Shown: one piece after another, positions 44,605-54,918 of the stretch
Layout of the letters: every line of letters begins with the position of its first letter
How positions within the stretch are numbered: position 1 is the first letter of the stretch
Assembly (NCBI GenBank): GCA_002733865.1
Contig: NVXM01000036.1
Location: forward strand, 1-64,000
Origin: Sphingopyxis sp.
Lineage (GTDB): Bacteria > Pseudomonadota > Alphaproteobacteria > Sphingomonadales > Sphingomonadaceae
Direction: 5' to 3'
DNA: 64,000 nt
The notes under the pieces: model-generated
What the model saw: only the letters and a program-made list of their open reading frames with translations
Told to the model about the DNA's origin: nothing
Database searches by the model: none
Made by a program: the position numbers and the translations under genes

Positions 44605-44960
44605 GGGGCTTCGTCACCCCAACTCCATTCCTCACTGGGCGCGCTTTCGGAAGACTTCCGCACTCGTTGCCGTGCCTTGCCCGTGTCTGATCGCGGGTCG
44701 AGCGGGCTCAGCTTGGCGTCAGGCACGATATCCAGCAGACGATCTTCGATATCGAGCGCGCGCATGATCCTGGCAAGACTGTCTATCGTCCCGCCATTGC
44801 CCGCTTCCAGCCTAGAGAGCGTCGAACGGGAAATACCCGCTATCTCCGCAAGCTCGGCCTGTTTGAAATTGCGTGATATACGGTAGGCTTCGATCTGCTG
44901 GCCGAGGTCGGACAGCAGCACCGAGAGCGGACGTAAGTCTGGCGAGTCATAATGCGTCAT
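44601..44960 (-). CDS. hipB: HipB-type antitoxin, XRE-family repressor
   Basis: This 119-residue antitoxin has a central helix-turn-helix (about 23-77, IEAYRISRNFKQAELAEIAGISRSTLSRLEAG), followed by a polar tail of about 30 residues that could contact HipA. HipB proteins bind palindromes in their own promoter. Here three CATAA/TTATG-type palindromes surround the promoter, and one covers the hipB start codon itself. It is the first gene of the minus-strand hipBA unit, divergent from the small membrane protein gene at 45114. Confidence 0.92.
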   Translation of the reverse strand: MTHYDSPDLRPLSVLLSDLGQQIEAYRISRNFKQAELAEIAGISRSTLSRLEAGNGGTIDSLARIMRALDIEDRLLDIVPDAKLSPLDPRSDTGKARQRVRKSSESAPSEEWSWGDEAP

Positions 44961-44975
44961 AATCGAGACATTATC
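44958..44975. promoter_or_regulatory. HipB operator candidate 1
   Basis: CATAA-N8-TTATC overlaps the hipB start codon. It shares its half-sites with two further palindromes at 45045 and 45074. Confidence 0.6.
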
Positions 44976-45007
44976 TCCAATACAGAGGTTTGTGTAGCAA
45001 TTTTGCG

Positions 45008-45036
45008 TCTTTACATTTCCGTCTATAATGTGTCAA
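45008..45036 (-). promoter_or_regulatory. Promoter of hipBA
   Basis: On the minus strand TTGACA (45036-45031) and TAAAGA (45013-45008) are 17 bp apart, about 50 bp before the hipB start codon. Operator candidates lie on both sides. Confidence 0.6.
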
Positions 45037-45044
45037 TATCGAAG

Positions 45045-45060
45045 CATAATAGATGTTATG
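45045..45060. promoter_or_regulatory. HipB operator candidate 2
   Basis: CATAA-TAGATG-TTATG, a palindrome with a 6-bp centre, lies just upstream of the hipBA -35 element. Confidence 0.55.
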
Positions 45061-45073
45061 GCAGTTAATGCAT

Positions 45074-45091
45074 CATAATCGATACGTTATG
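45074..45091. promoter_or_regulatory. HipB operator candidate 3
   Basis: CATAA-TCGATACG-TTATG, an 8-bp-centre palindrome, ends 22 bp before the ATG at 45114. It could place the small membrane protein under HipB control as well. Confidence 0.6.
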
Positions 45092-45113
45092 GATAAGGCA
45101 AGGAGTGGCAGAT

Positions 45114-45314
45114 ATGAATGACCACAAAGATCAGAAGGAAAAGGACTGGGAGGGCCTAAGAGAGATCGATCGCGCCATCTCAGAAAATCGTCTCACGAGC
45201 TATTCGTGGAAGAAGGCTTGGGCCGATCCTTGGGGCAAGATAAAGCTCATTGCTATTCTGCTCGCGTTGGCGGGCTTCATTGTGTTTGTGATCATCAACG
45301 ACCTCATCCTCTAA
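45114..45314 (+). CDS. Small single-pass membrane protein, 66 residues
   Basis: I do not recognise this protein. A charged cytoplasmic N-terminus (about 1-42) precedes one membrane helix (about 43-62, KLIAILLALAGFIVFVI). ATG 45114 follows AAGGAG at 45099-45104; a GTG at 45105 would sit on the ribosome site. It is divergent from hipBA and shares the operator region, and its last 4 bases overlap the end of traG on the other strand. It may be a third member of the toxin-antitoxin unit or a remnant of the transfer region. Confidence 0.6.
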   Translation: MNDHKDQKEKDWEGLREIDRAISENRLTSYSWKKAWADPWGKIKLIAILLALAGFIVFVIINDLIL

Positions 45315-48022
45315 GGCTGTCGCCATTCCTTGATTGCATCTGCCGCTTCCTCGCTTGCGCCCGTCGCGCCTTGGGTTTGGCGATCCACATATCCTCTGAC
45401 AGTTCCGATACGTTCCTGCCCTTGGCGGCGAGCCCCCTCAACTTCATCGGCGATTCCTGACCGATCCGGCGCGTCGGGCATGGCGGGGCCGCCCGCAGAC
45501 CCCACGGCTCCCCTTGCGCGCACTTTCCCCGCGCTCCCAATACCAGGGCGGTTAACAGGCGAAAATGCCGGCAGCGAGAGATCGCCCTCGATGTCTTCTT
45601 GCAGCTGATCGGCGTAGCTTTCGACAAACCGCGACTGCAGCTGCTGGCCGCGTGAGCTCATCTGGAACTCGATGTCATCAAAACGCACTGGTCCATAATA
45701 GTCGCGGTTGGATTCAATCTCGGCCATGCCCCAATCGCGATAGGCCTGGCTCAGGTTGAGCGTGCCTGCAGAGCTGTTGGCCTCATGCCAGACCGCCTGG
45801 GTTTCGAGACGGCTGGCCATCTCTTCGGCGCGGCGCGCTTCGCGCGTGTAGCTCTCGGCCTCGGTCAATGATCGGCTAAGACCGGACGAACTGGTCGAGA
45901 CCTGAGATACCGAGCTTGTGCTCGTCTCACGCAGGAAGCCCTCGCGTGTGTTCGACCAGTTGCGACTGTCGGAAAGCTGGCGCAGCGAACCTGTAATGCG
46001 GCTGCGATCCTCCGAGGCGATCCCGATATCGCTGTCTGCCCATGACTGATTGCGACCACCCCTTACGCCAGCTTGGGCAGATCCAGGTCCCCTTTCCCCT
46101 TTAAGACCGAGACCGGCATCGCCGTTGAGGAACCAAGAAACCGAGATGTCGTCGGATGCCCGCCGGGACAGGCCAAACTGTTGCTGGAGCGCTCTCGAAG
46201 CGTTGTCGACTTCGTTGAAGGCCGTTCCAACGCTGTCGTTCGTACCTACCCCGCTGATCGTCTCGGAACTGCGGCCCTGGCTGTAGGCGTTGCGGATCTC
46301 GCTGAACCGGGTGACCGCCGAGCTCGTCGATTGCTGGGCGAGATTGGCAAAGGTCTCGCTTTGCGTGCGGCTCTGGCTCGCCATCGTTCCAAGACGCCCC
46401 GTGAAATCCTGCCCGAGCGTCGGGGTAAACGGGTAACTGGAGTTCGGGACCGCAGCGAACTCGCCATCGGGGAAGCTGGTAGTCTGGGTGCCGCTGTCAC
46501 TGAAACCGCGCGTTTGCGCTGCGCCGTAGGCGATATTGGGCGCAAGATTGCCTTGGGCGAACTGCCGCGAGAACACCGTCGAATTGTCGATGTTCGAATT
46601 GCCGAGCGAGACATTGCCCGTGCTGGCTTCGCGTGCAGCCTCCTCGGCAGCGTTCTGGCTCGGATTGAGGTAGCTGGTCGCCTGTCCCGAAATAGCCAGC
46701 GCGCCGCGCGCCACTCCGCCCGCGAGGAAGGGAATCGAGGCGACGAGATAGCCGGCAAGGATACCGATATCACTGTTGACGTCGCTCATACCGGCAAAGG
46801 TCGCAAGACTAAGGCCCGAACTGCCACCGGCAGCAGCGACATCGCCCGCCCCCTTGAACATCAGGATCATGTGCAGGATCACGAACAGCGGACCCCACGC
46901 AGCAAGGTAGAAAAAGCCGGTGACGTAGCCCCTGAGCGCAATCGGGCCGGTCTTTGGCATCAGGAACAGCGGAAACAGAACCGGGAACAGGGCGTAGAAC
47001 ACCACGGTCAGCACGACATTGAGGATAGGGACCCATTTCATCGCGTTGTGCGCAATCGAGGAATAAGTCCGCTCGGTCTGGATATCGGCGCGGGTCTGCG
47101 CGAAGACATCGACACTGCTCGTACCGCTTGCCCCTGCAAAGCCGTGCATCGCCTGGTTCATAGCGTTGATGGTCAGCACCTGGCGGAAGATGTCGCTGGC
47201 GCTGCGCGAGATACCGGTGAGATATTGATAGGCGACCGGCAGGTCGGCCATCAGCTTGGCCTTTGCGAGCGCTTCGGTCTGGCGCGGATACAGCTGACGA
47301 CCTGCCACCAGCGTCATCTCGTCAATCATGCTCGCCCATTGGCCCGAAAGCGCGGTGTAGGCTTCGCGGCAGGTAATGATCGAAGCGGTGACGCTGTCAT
47401 CGGCCTGCCGGGTCAGAAATTGCTGCGCTCGTGCCGCGCTGCCCGGCGCGATGCTCGCCCAGATGTCGTCGCTCTCGGAAAGCTCCTTCATCGAGTAGCG
47501 ACCAAGCAACAGATCATAGAACACGCATTGCTGTACGTGTTCGTCGAAATTGGTGGCGAATTCGGGATCGGCAATGCGCAGCGATTTCGTGGCATCAAGC
47601 AGACGCGCGCCGTAGATCATACCGTTCTTCGAATAGTTGAGGTCGTCGGGCAGGCCGAAAACGAGCTCGGCGGAGCGGGTCAGGTAGTCACCCGCCTGGC
47701 TGGTGAAACTCGCCATCAGGGCAAGCCCGAGCGGAACATTGTCGACCGTCGCCGGTGCGAGGCTGGGATTGACCCGGTCAGTCACCTGGACGTCCATCCT
47801 CGGCACCATCAGGCACATGTAGATCAGCGTGGCGCCGAGGAACCAGTTGAGCCACGCGCGCCAGTCCTGGTTGAAAGCCACCACGATGACCGCCAGCGCC
47901 ATGCCCATCACCAGCGCAACCTGGATCAGGCTCTTGTAGCCGCCGGCCCCGGTCCATGCGGCAACCGCATTGAGCACATTGACGATGTATTCGCCGCCGC
48001 CGACCGTGAAGATCTCAACCAT
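45311..48022 (-). CDS. traG: F-type transfer protein TraG
   Basis: This 903-residue inner-membrane protein is needed for pilus assembly and mating-pair stabilisation. The N-terminal half is rich in membrane segments (for example near residues 35-75 and 330-470, with VLTVVFYALFPVLFPLFLMP and ILAGYLVASIPFLAGGVARG). The C-terminal half is a long Ser/Gln-rich periplasmic domain. It is the last gene of the minus-strand tra operon, 12 bp after traH. In F the C-terminal domain also takes part in entry exclusion. Confidence 0.9.
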   Translation of the reverse strand: MVEIFTVGGGEYIVNVLNAVAAWTGAGGYKSLIQVALVMGMALAVIVVAFNQDWRAWLNWFLGATLIYMCLMVPRMDVQVTDRVNPSLAPATVDNVPLGLALMASFTSQAGDYLTRSAELVFGLPDDLNYSKNGMIYGARLLDATKSLRIADPEFATNFDEHVQQCVFYDLLLGRYSMKELSESDDIWASIAPGSAARAQQFLTRQADDSVTASIITCREAYTALSGQWASMIDEMTLVAGRQLYPRQTEALAKAKLMADLPVAYQYLTGISRSASDIFRQVLTINAMNQAMHGFAGASGTSSVDVFAQTRADIQTERTYSSIAHNAMKWVPILNVVLTVVFYALFPVLFPLFLMPKTGPIALRGYVTGFFYLAAWGPLFVILHMILMFKGAGDVAAAGGSSGLSLATFAGMSDVNSDIGILAGYLVASIPFLAGGVARGALAISGQATSYLNPSQNAAEEAAREASTGNVSLGNSNIDNSTVFSRQFAQGNLAPNIAYGAAQTRGFSDSGTQTTSFPDGEFAAVPNSSYPFTPTLGQDFTGRLGTMASQSRTQSETFANLAQQSTSSAVTRFSEIRNAYSQGRSSETISGVGTNDSVGTAFNEVDNASRALQQQFGLSRRASDDISVSWFLNGDAGLGLKGERGPGSAQAGVRGGRNQSWADSDIGIASEDRSRITGSLRQLSDSRNWSNTREGFLRETSTSSVSQVSTSSSGLSRSLTEAESYTREARRAEEMASRLETQAVWHEANSSAGTLNLSQAYRDWGMAEIESNRDYYGPVRFDDIEFQMSSRGQQLQSRFVESYADQLQEDIEGDLSLPAFSPVNRPGIGSAGKVRARGAVGSAGGPAMPDAPDRSGIADEVEGARRQGQERIGTVRGYVDRQTQGATGASEEAADAIKEWRQP

Positions 48023-48034
48023 TCTCGCTGATCC

Positions 48035-49483
48035 TTATGGAATGATGGAGCGGGACTGCATCCCGCGCGACCAGTCGAGTGCGGCGGCCATCGACGGGGA
48101 CATCGAGGCTGCAAGCATATTCTCGATCAACGCCGTCTTCTCGATGATCTGCATGATCGCCGAGACCCGCGCTTGCCCGGTCGCCTGCCGCTGGGCGAGA
48201 CTGGACCGGACTTCGGCGACCTGCGCGCGCCAAATTGCGAGTTTGGCTTCATCAGCTGCGATAAAACTCGCCATCGACCGTCCTGCCTCGGCGGTAATGC
48301 GTTCGAGAATGGCATAGAGGAGGTCGATGCTGGCTATCTCTGCGAGCGTGTCGCGATCGTCAGTCGGCATGCCGCGCCCGTAGGCCGCCTGAACGGTCAG
48401 GATCTTGTAGAGCGGCACCGATGCCACCTGGAGCAGTTCCTTTTCCTCGTCTCCGATCGCGGTGTCGCTGCGAATGGCTTCGACCATGCTACCGATCATC
48501 CGGGCAACGCGTGGACGAATGGCCTGCGCGTCGGACAAGTTCATCTGCTGGAAGGCGGGGTTAAGGCACTGGTCCGGTTCGTCGCACTGGAACACCCGCA
48601 CCGACTGGCCCCGCGTTCCGTCGAGCAAGGCCGTCACCAGCGTAGATGAGGCATCACCCGCAAAGGGTACGAACTTGCCCGGCTCGTCGTCTCGCGGCGG
48701 CACGTAGATCACCGTGCCGATGAGCGTCATCGCGTATTCGGCGAGGTCACGGTCGAAGGTGCCGCCGGGGTTGAAGAAGGCGCTCTGCTTGAGAACATGC
48801 CAGGTGTAATTGCGTGGGATCCCCGGATTAACGTCGGCGTAGTCGGCTCCCGCGCCTTCGTTAGTAGAGCTGCGCTGTCCGCGCGTGCCGCAGCCATGCT
48901 TGGCGGCGGCGTAGTCGGTGAAGATGCCTTCGGAATTGCCGATTGCTTCGCAGATTGCCTTGTCGGCCAAATCTCCCTTGGGCCAGACGCCGCCGACCAG
49001 CCCCTGCGCCATCTCGCAGGAGTTGATCGAGAGATTGTTCATCAGCTGCGCTTTCTGGCTGAACTCCTGCATGATCTTATTACACTCGGGGCAGACGGTA
49101 TCGATCGCCAGGCTGAAGGCGAACCCGACCGCGTTGTTGGCGACCGCTTTCAGCAGCGCGACCATCTCGCTTGCATTGATGAACGAAAAGGACCCAGCGA
49201 AGATGTCGATCCCGCCGCAGCCCGCCCTTGCTCTCGGAAGTTGCAGATTGGCGATGTTGGTCGTCTTCTGCGGGAAGCGCGTCCAGACATTGCCGAGACT
49301 GTAATAGCCCGCCGACTGGCCTTCAAACGCGGTCGGGCCGGTGACATTCGCCGCTGCACCCATGTCGTCCATGAAGCGGTCCATGCTGTCGCCAACATTG
49401 GCTGAGGCTGGAGCGGTGAGCGGACTTGCGACCATGCTTGCTGAGGCAAGGGCCAACGCCGTGTTTCGAATTCTAGTAATCAT
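48035..49483 (-). CDS. traH: F-type transfer protein TraH
   Basis: This 482-residue periplasmic/outer-membrane-associated protein is required for pilus extension. It has an N-terminal signal peptide (about 1-28, ending APASAN). The conserved core includes ARAGCGGIDIFAGSFSFINA and the CPECNK motif. The gene overlaps the upstream traF-like gene by 11 nt. All TraH hallmarks are intact. Confidence 0.92.
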   Translation of the reverse strand: MITRIRNTALALASASMVASPLTAPASANVGDSMDRFMDDMGAAANVTGPTAFEGQSAGYYSLGNVWTRFPQKTTNIANLQLPRARAGCGGIDIFAGSFSFINASEMVALLKAVANNAVGFAFSLAIDTVCPECNKIMQEFSQKAQLMNNLSINSCEMAQGLVGGVWPKGDLADKAICEAIGNSEGIFTDYAAAKHGCGTRGQRSSTNEGAGADYADVNPGIPRNYTWHVLKQSAFFNPGGTFDRDLAEYAMTLIGTVIYVPPRDDEPGKFVPFAGDASSTLVTALLDGTRGQSVRVFQCDEPDQCLNPAFQQMNLSDAQAIRPRVARMIGSMVEAIRSDTAIGDEEKELLQVASVPLYKILTVQAAYGRGMPTDDRDTLAEIASIDLLYAILERITAEAGRSMASFIAADEAKLAIWRAQVAEVRSSLAQRQATGQARVSAIMQIIEKTALIENMLAASMSPSMAAALDWSRGMQSRSIIP

Positions 49484-50288
49484 CGCCAGCTTCCTTTGCC
49501 GTGAGGAGGTAGATGCGGTCCTGGAGTTCGTCGGCCGAGAGCACGCCGTAACCGATTGGGATCGGACGCTTCGCGACGCTGTCCCACAGCACCAGCGCCG
49601 GGGTGATCCCGGGCTCGAGACCCATGCGGGGGCGCTGGCCGCTTTCGACCTTGTAATCGGGGAAATGCCGCGACGGTCCGCCGTCGGTGGAGATCGCCCG
49701 CACCGTGAGGTGCCAGCGGTCTGCCACCGATCTGACGATCGGGCTCATGACCTCGCAGGCGCCGCAGGTCTGGGCGAAGAAATAGAACAGGCCGTAGCGC
49801 TCGGAGAGCCTTGCCATCACCGTGTCGCGGTCGGCAGCACGTGCGTCCTGCCATTGCTTCTTGGCAAGCGCGCCGACCGGGCGTTCGAGCGTGTAGTCGA
49901 GTTCGGGATCCTGCCAGATCGCGCGCTGCCAGACATCGGAGAACAGGGAGGCCCGGTCGAGCTGAGCCCGTTGGAAACGGATATAAGCGGTGACGTTTTC
50001 CGGTGTCGGATAGAGAATGGCGCGGGCCTTGAGCTCTCGCAATTCCCCGGTGATCGCGTCGAGCTGCTGCGTTGCCGCAACCTCTTCTGCCGGCTCAGCC
50101 GCTTCCGGCTCGGCTGCCGGCACCGGCTTTACGCAATAGAACCAATAGCCGAGTCGGCGCTGCTCGCAGTAGAGACTGTCAGCCGAAGCAGCCTCATCTG
50201 CCGTTTGGGTTTGCTGTGCGACTGCCGGGCTGGGAGCCAGGGCGGCGAGCCATGATGTCAGGACGGAGATGAATTGGCGGCAAGTCAT
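49473..50288 (-). CDS. traF: F-type assembly protein TraF, thioredoxin-like
   Basis: This 271-residue periplasmic protein has a signal peptide (about 1-24) and a C-terminal thioredoxin-like fold with Cys175-Gly-Ala-Cys178 (FFAQTCGACEVMSP). Many TraF proteins have lost the CxxC pair. Here it is kept, so a thiol role in folding Cys-rich TraN, TraU and TraH is likely, alongside the DsbC-type protein of the same operon. It overlaps traN by 4 nt. Confidence 0.88.
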   Translation of the reverse strand: MTCRQFISVLTSWLAALAPSPAVAQQTQTADEAASADSLYCEQRRLGYWFYCVKPVPAAEPEAAEPAEEVAATQQLDAITGELRELKARAILYPTPENVTAYIRFQRAQLDRASLFSDVWQRAIWQDPELDYTLERPVGALAKKQWQDARAADRDTVMARLSERYGLFYFFAQTCGACEVMSPIVRSVADRWHLTVRAISTDGGPSRHFPDYKVESGQRPRMGLEPGITPALVLWDSVAKRPIPIGYGVLSADELQDRIYLLTAKEAGDDY

Positions 50289-52009
50289 TGGCCACTCCTT
50301 GCATAGTAGTCTTCAATCTTTTGCTGGATGAGAATGCTGGTCTCGAGCTCGTCGGGGAGCCGCGCAGCTTCGGTGAATTCGGCATAGACTTCGCTGAAAT
50401 CCATCTGGCTCAGATCAAGCTGCGCGAACTCGTCGAGAGTGAAGCCCTCGCATTGCTCTTCCTTGGGCTTGTCCCACGGCTTGGGCAGCTGGCGGCGGCC
50501 CTGCTCCTGGAGAATGCGCGCCAGCTTGGATTCAAAGCAGCAGTAGGCTTTGCGCTTGGTCAGACAGACGCCGAGAAATTTATCCGAGCAGTAAGTCCCA
50601 ACATAGGCGCACAGGCCTTGCGCATCGCGCTCGTGGAGCAGCACTTCCTCACGGTCGCAGCCGAGCGCGACCAGCAGGCTGATCCCGGGGATCAGCGGAA
50701 AGCCCTTACCCTTGCAGCAATTGAGCACGCCAAAGACCTTGGAGGAGCAGGTGTTGCGTGTGCCCCGGAACAGCGTCAGCGTCTCAGGGTCGAACGCTCC
50801 TCGCGCTTCGTCCATTGCATGAAGCGCGGTGATCGCATCCTTGAACTCGTCATTCGCGGTGCGCTCAATCGTCTCGCAGGAGCCGTCAATGCAGTAGACA
50901 TCGCCGTCGCAGACATATTGGGTTGCTTCGGTATCGCCTGCCGGAAGCGGGCATTCGTAAATACGCTCCCAGGTCTCACATGGCGTGCTGTCAGTAAGGC
51001 ATTCCTCGCGCAGGAAGCGGCAAGCTCCCTGGTCTTCGATCTCAGCGCAATCGCTCGCAGGTGTTCGCGCGGTGCAGCTATAGCTTCGCTGCCAAGCCCA
51101 GCAGGGCCGCGTTACCGATACGCCGTCGATAATCCGTGTTTGCGGAGGGCTGTCAGTGCAGATCTCGGTATCGAGCGTGCAGTCACCGTTGTCCGACAGG
51201 CCGAGGCATTGGCTTTCGTCCGGCACCGTATCGACGGTGCGGTCTGTGGTTACCGCATATGCCGTATACCGGGGATCGGGCGCATTGCAGGATATCTCGG
51301 CGATCGGATCGCCAGGCTCAGAGCAGAAGCGATTGGGTCCGCTACCATACCACTGGAGACACGGGCCTGGTCGGTACCCGGTAATCCGGCATGACGCGCT
51401 GTCGAAGGCAGAACACCATGGGAAGCCGAAACTCGCTCCAGTGTCGTTGCACAGATAGTGCCATTGCTGGTTCTGGGTCACGCTTGCAATGAGCGGAACC
51501 GTGCACTGCGCTGCCGACTGCTCAATGCGGGTGCCGGTGTTGCAGGTGGCGGTGTAGGTTCCCGCGCTTGCCGATCCGGGCGGCAGCGGAACGCAGGCGC
51601 CTTGGCTGCCGGTGACCGTCATGCCGCTGGTGTAATCGAGCGGGGTCTCGTTGATTGCGAGGCTGCGCGCGATAACGTCCTCGATGTCCTGTCTGTCGAA
51701 CTGGGCACGGTTGGAAAGGCTGTCGCGCATTGCGCGGAATCCCTGATGGCTTGTTGCAGCCGTTGCGGCATTGCTTTCGATCCGGTCGGGATCATCGTTG
51801 AGTGCCTCGAGGCTGCGCACCGCGTTACGGTCATAATTGGGAATGTCCGCCGCGTCGGGCTGGGTTTGCGCGGCTCGCTGCGCATCATCGCGCAGGCTTT
51901 CCCCGAACGTCTTGCCGTCCGCCCTCGCGTCTTGCTGCTGCGCTGCCACGGGCGCGGCGAGGAGGCAGGCGGCGAATGCCGCTGCCCTAAGCAATGGGAA
52001 GCGCTTCAT
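50285..52009 (-). CDS. traN: Mating-pair stabilisation protein TraN
   Basis: This 574-residue outer-membrane adhesin is thought to contact the recipient surface. It has a signal peptide (about 1-22, LLAAPVAAQ) and a very Cys-rich middle and end (for example CQITGYRPGPC-like and CNLDTEICTDS-like spacings), which need disulfide formation. The start is taken at the codon complementary to 52007-52009, where a signal peptide begins and a 4-nt overlap with trbC occurs; the frame runs open 156 bp further upstream without support. TraN variability usually sets recipient preference. Confidence 0.88.
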   Translation of the reverse strand: MKRFPLLRAAAFAACLLAAPVAAQQQDARADGKTFGESLRDDAQRAAQTQPDAADIPNYDRNAVRSLEALNDDPDRIESNAATAATSHQGFRAMRDSLSNRAQFDRQDIEDVIARSLAINETPLDYTSGMTVTGSQGACVPLPPGSASAGTYTATCNTGTRIEQSAAQCTVPLIASVTQNQQWHYLCNDTGASFGFPWCSAFDSASCRITGYRPGPCLQWYGSGPNRFCSEPGDPIAEISCNAPDPRYTAYAVTTDRTVDTVPDESQCLGLSDNGDCTLDTEICTDSPPQTRIIDGVSVTRPCWAWQRSYSCTARTPASDCAEIEDQGACRFLREECLTDSTPCETWERIYECPLPAGDTEATQYVCDGDVYCIDGSCETIERTANDEFKDAITALHAMDEARGAFDPETLTLFRGTRNTCSSKVFGVLNCCKGKGFPLIPGISLLVALGCDREEVLLHERDAQGLCAYVGTYCSDKFLGVCLTKRKAYCCFESKLARILQEQGRRQLPKPWDKPKEEQCEGFTLDEFAQLDLSQMDFSEVYAEFTEAARLPDELETSILIQQKIEDYYARSGQ

Positions 52010-52751
52010 CGCCGGTCTCCTTGCAGGCGGTTCATGTGAAGGCGGGCGAGCTCCGCGCCTGGCCCTTGGCCCGAAGCGAAAGTCTCGAGGACCTCTCCAA
52101 CGCTGATATTGCCCGCGACGCGGTCGTGCGGCGGCACGTTGCTGGTGCAGTCGAACCCGTCGCACGGCGCGAAGTCGGTGCTGAGCATGACGAAGCTCGG
52201 CGCGGCTTCGATCTGGAAGGCGCGAAACAGTCGGGGATCGATGCCGAGCGATCCAGCCTCATTACTGTCGCTCCAGATCGCAGCGAGTCGCTTCTTGAAG
52301 GCTTCGCTTTTCCCTTGCGGAAAGCCGCGCAGCACGGTGACGCCGCCGGCCCGCGTCATGTCATGGACCAGCGCCTTCAAGGCTGCGGGCGGCATCGACA
52401 GGCTGGCAAAGGCAATGAAGCGTGGGGATTCTCCCAGCGATGCTTTCTCGGCTTGTGCTTGCCCTGCGATCATCGCGTCGAAGTCGAGGACGGCGTCCGT
52501 CTCGGTGACTTCGATGCTGTCCGCATAGGACGCGCGGTTGGCCTGCGCCTGGACCTGGACGCCTTGCGCATCCTCGGTCAGTGCTTCGGCACGTTCGCGG
52601 ACATTGGTCGCGAGCGCCTGCGCCTCTTCGGAATGTTCGGCTGCACGCTCGCGGATCTTGTCGAGGTCGATGCCGTCGGGAACGCTTTGGGCCAGCGCCA
52701 GGCCGCCCAGCGAAAGGGTGAGCCCAATCGGGATAAGGATCAGATGCTTGT

Positions 52752-52755
<4 letters not shown>
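52006..52755 (-). CDS. trbC: F-type pilus assembly protein TrbC
   Basis: This 249-residue periplasmic protein has a signal peptide (about 1-23) and the TrbC_Ftype core (FIAFASLSMPPAALKALVHD, then GGVTVLRGFPQG). The start is placed at the ATG complementary to 52753-52755, which overlaps the traU stop as ATGA; a start four codons earlier is possible. It works with TraU and TraW in pilus assembly, and its gene lies between traU and traN as in F. Confidence 0.9.
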
Positions 52756-53761
<1,006 letters not shown>

Positions 53762-53765
<4 letters not shown>

Positions 53766-54400
53766 AGCGCTGGCCTCCTTTTGGGTGGCAGCGCCACTTC
53801 GCTGATTTCGAGCAGGCGACCTTGCTGACGCACGCGCGCGGGCACTGCCCTGATCCCGAACTTTGCCGTAAGCTTGCCGCCTTGGTCGAAATAGAAGCGG
53901 CGCTGGCGCGCCTTCATCAGCTCGAGCGGAGCACCTCTCACCAGGATCAGCTTGGCATTGGCATCCTGCTTCAGCGCCCAGGCAAGCTGGTCGGGATCGT
54001 CGCCGTCGAGAAACAGGAGATCGCCGCGCAATTGGACGCTGTCGAGCGGATTGACCCTTGTGCCTGCAGCATGGATCAACTCGCCCCTCGCACCCCTGAT
54101 ATCGGCGGCGAGCGTAATCGTCGGATCGAGCTTCCAGCGCCGGGCTTCGCTGGCCCGGACAATTCCGGTGACCGGATCGGGCCTATTCACCCGGGCGACC
54201 GTGCGGCGTTTCAACTCGTCATTGAGCCGCGCTGTCTCGCCTGAGCGTTCCATCTGGGTGAGCCGCGAATGAATCTGTTCGAGCAGGTCGCGTTCGATCA
54301 CGGGAAACACCGTGCCGCGCTGGCCATAGTCGCGGGCCAGCGCCTGTACGGGGCAAAGCAGGACTGCGAGCAGGATCGATGGGGTCAGGAGCTTTCTCAC
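53762..54400 (-). CDS. traW: F-type transfer protein TraW
   Basis: This 212-residue periplasmic protein has a signal peptide (about 1-22, LLCPVQALARD) followed by the conserved GQRGTVFPVIERDLLEQI motif of TraW. In F, TraW and TrbC act together in pilus elongation. The start codon is GTG, overlapping the stop of the upstream peptidase gene (GTGA). Confidence 0.9.
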
Positions 54401-54918
54401 AGGATTGCCCTCCCGCTGCCGAGGATCTGTCCCCGGCAGATGAACCCGATCTCGGCGTAGCGGCTGTCGAGCCCGCGCGGGTGGCTGGTCCCGGTGTAGA
54501 AACAGCTTTCGGGGATTGGACCTTCGGGGCCTTTGTGGAGTTTGATGCCAAGGCGGGTTTCATCGAGGCGCGCGGCGATCTTTCGGCCGTTGATGAAGAC
54601 ATCGTGACCGCGGTGGCTCACGACATCGCCCGGCACACCAAGCACCCGCTTGCCGAAGAGCTGCGCGCCCTTTCCGAAATGGGCTTCGACGAGTTCGCTC
54701 GCCGGAGGCTCAAAGAAGATCAGACTGCCGCGCGTGATAGGTGCAGCACGATCGAGCCAGAAGGCCCAGTTGGGCAGGCTCGGGCTGGCATTGATCAGGA
54801 AGGCGTGATCTTTAGCAAAGGCATGGACGGCGCTCCACCCTAAGGGAAGCAGCACCAACGCAGTGAGGACGATCGGGCGTTTGAGTGTCTGGATGATGCG
54901 CTTGGAAAAGCTTTTCAT
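54397..54918 (-). CDS. S26 signal peptidase of the TraF/TrhF type
   Basis: This 173-residue membrane protease has one N-terminal membrane helix (about 15-35). Conserved active-site regions are NASPSLPNW, where Ser47 before Leu-Pro is the likely nucleophile, and GKRVLGVPGD, where Lys90 is the likely general base. In RP4 and Rts1-like systems such a peptidase matures or cyclises pilin; here pilin TraA or an assembly factor is the expected substrate. F itself lacks this gene, so the operon is closer to TrhF-containing systems. It lies between trbI and traW. Confidence 0.87.
   Translation of the reverse strand: MKSFSKRIIQTLKRPIVLTALVLLPLGWSAVHAFAKDHAFLINASPSLPNWAFWLDRAAPITRGSLIFFEPPASELVEAHFGKGAQLFGKRVLGVPGDVVSHRGHDVFINGRKIAARLDETRLGIKLHKGPEGPIPESCFYTGTSHPRGLDSRYAEIGFICRGQILGSGRAIL

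Noticed and set aside
46073..48031. 652-codon plus-strand open frame
   Set aside because: It lies wholly antisense to traG, has Arg/His/Gly-rich composition without domains, and is an effect of the GC-rich codon pattern of traG.
49341..51394. Long plus-strand frames opposite traH, traF and traN
   Set aside because: They mirror codon usage of the tra genes and have no ribosome sites or recognisable content.
52010..52165. Longer N-terminus for TraN
   Set aside because: The extension is Arg/Pro-rich, lies inside trbC and would bury the clear signal peptide starting at 52009.
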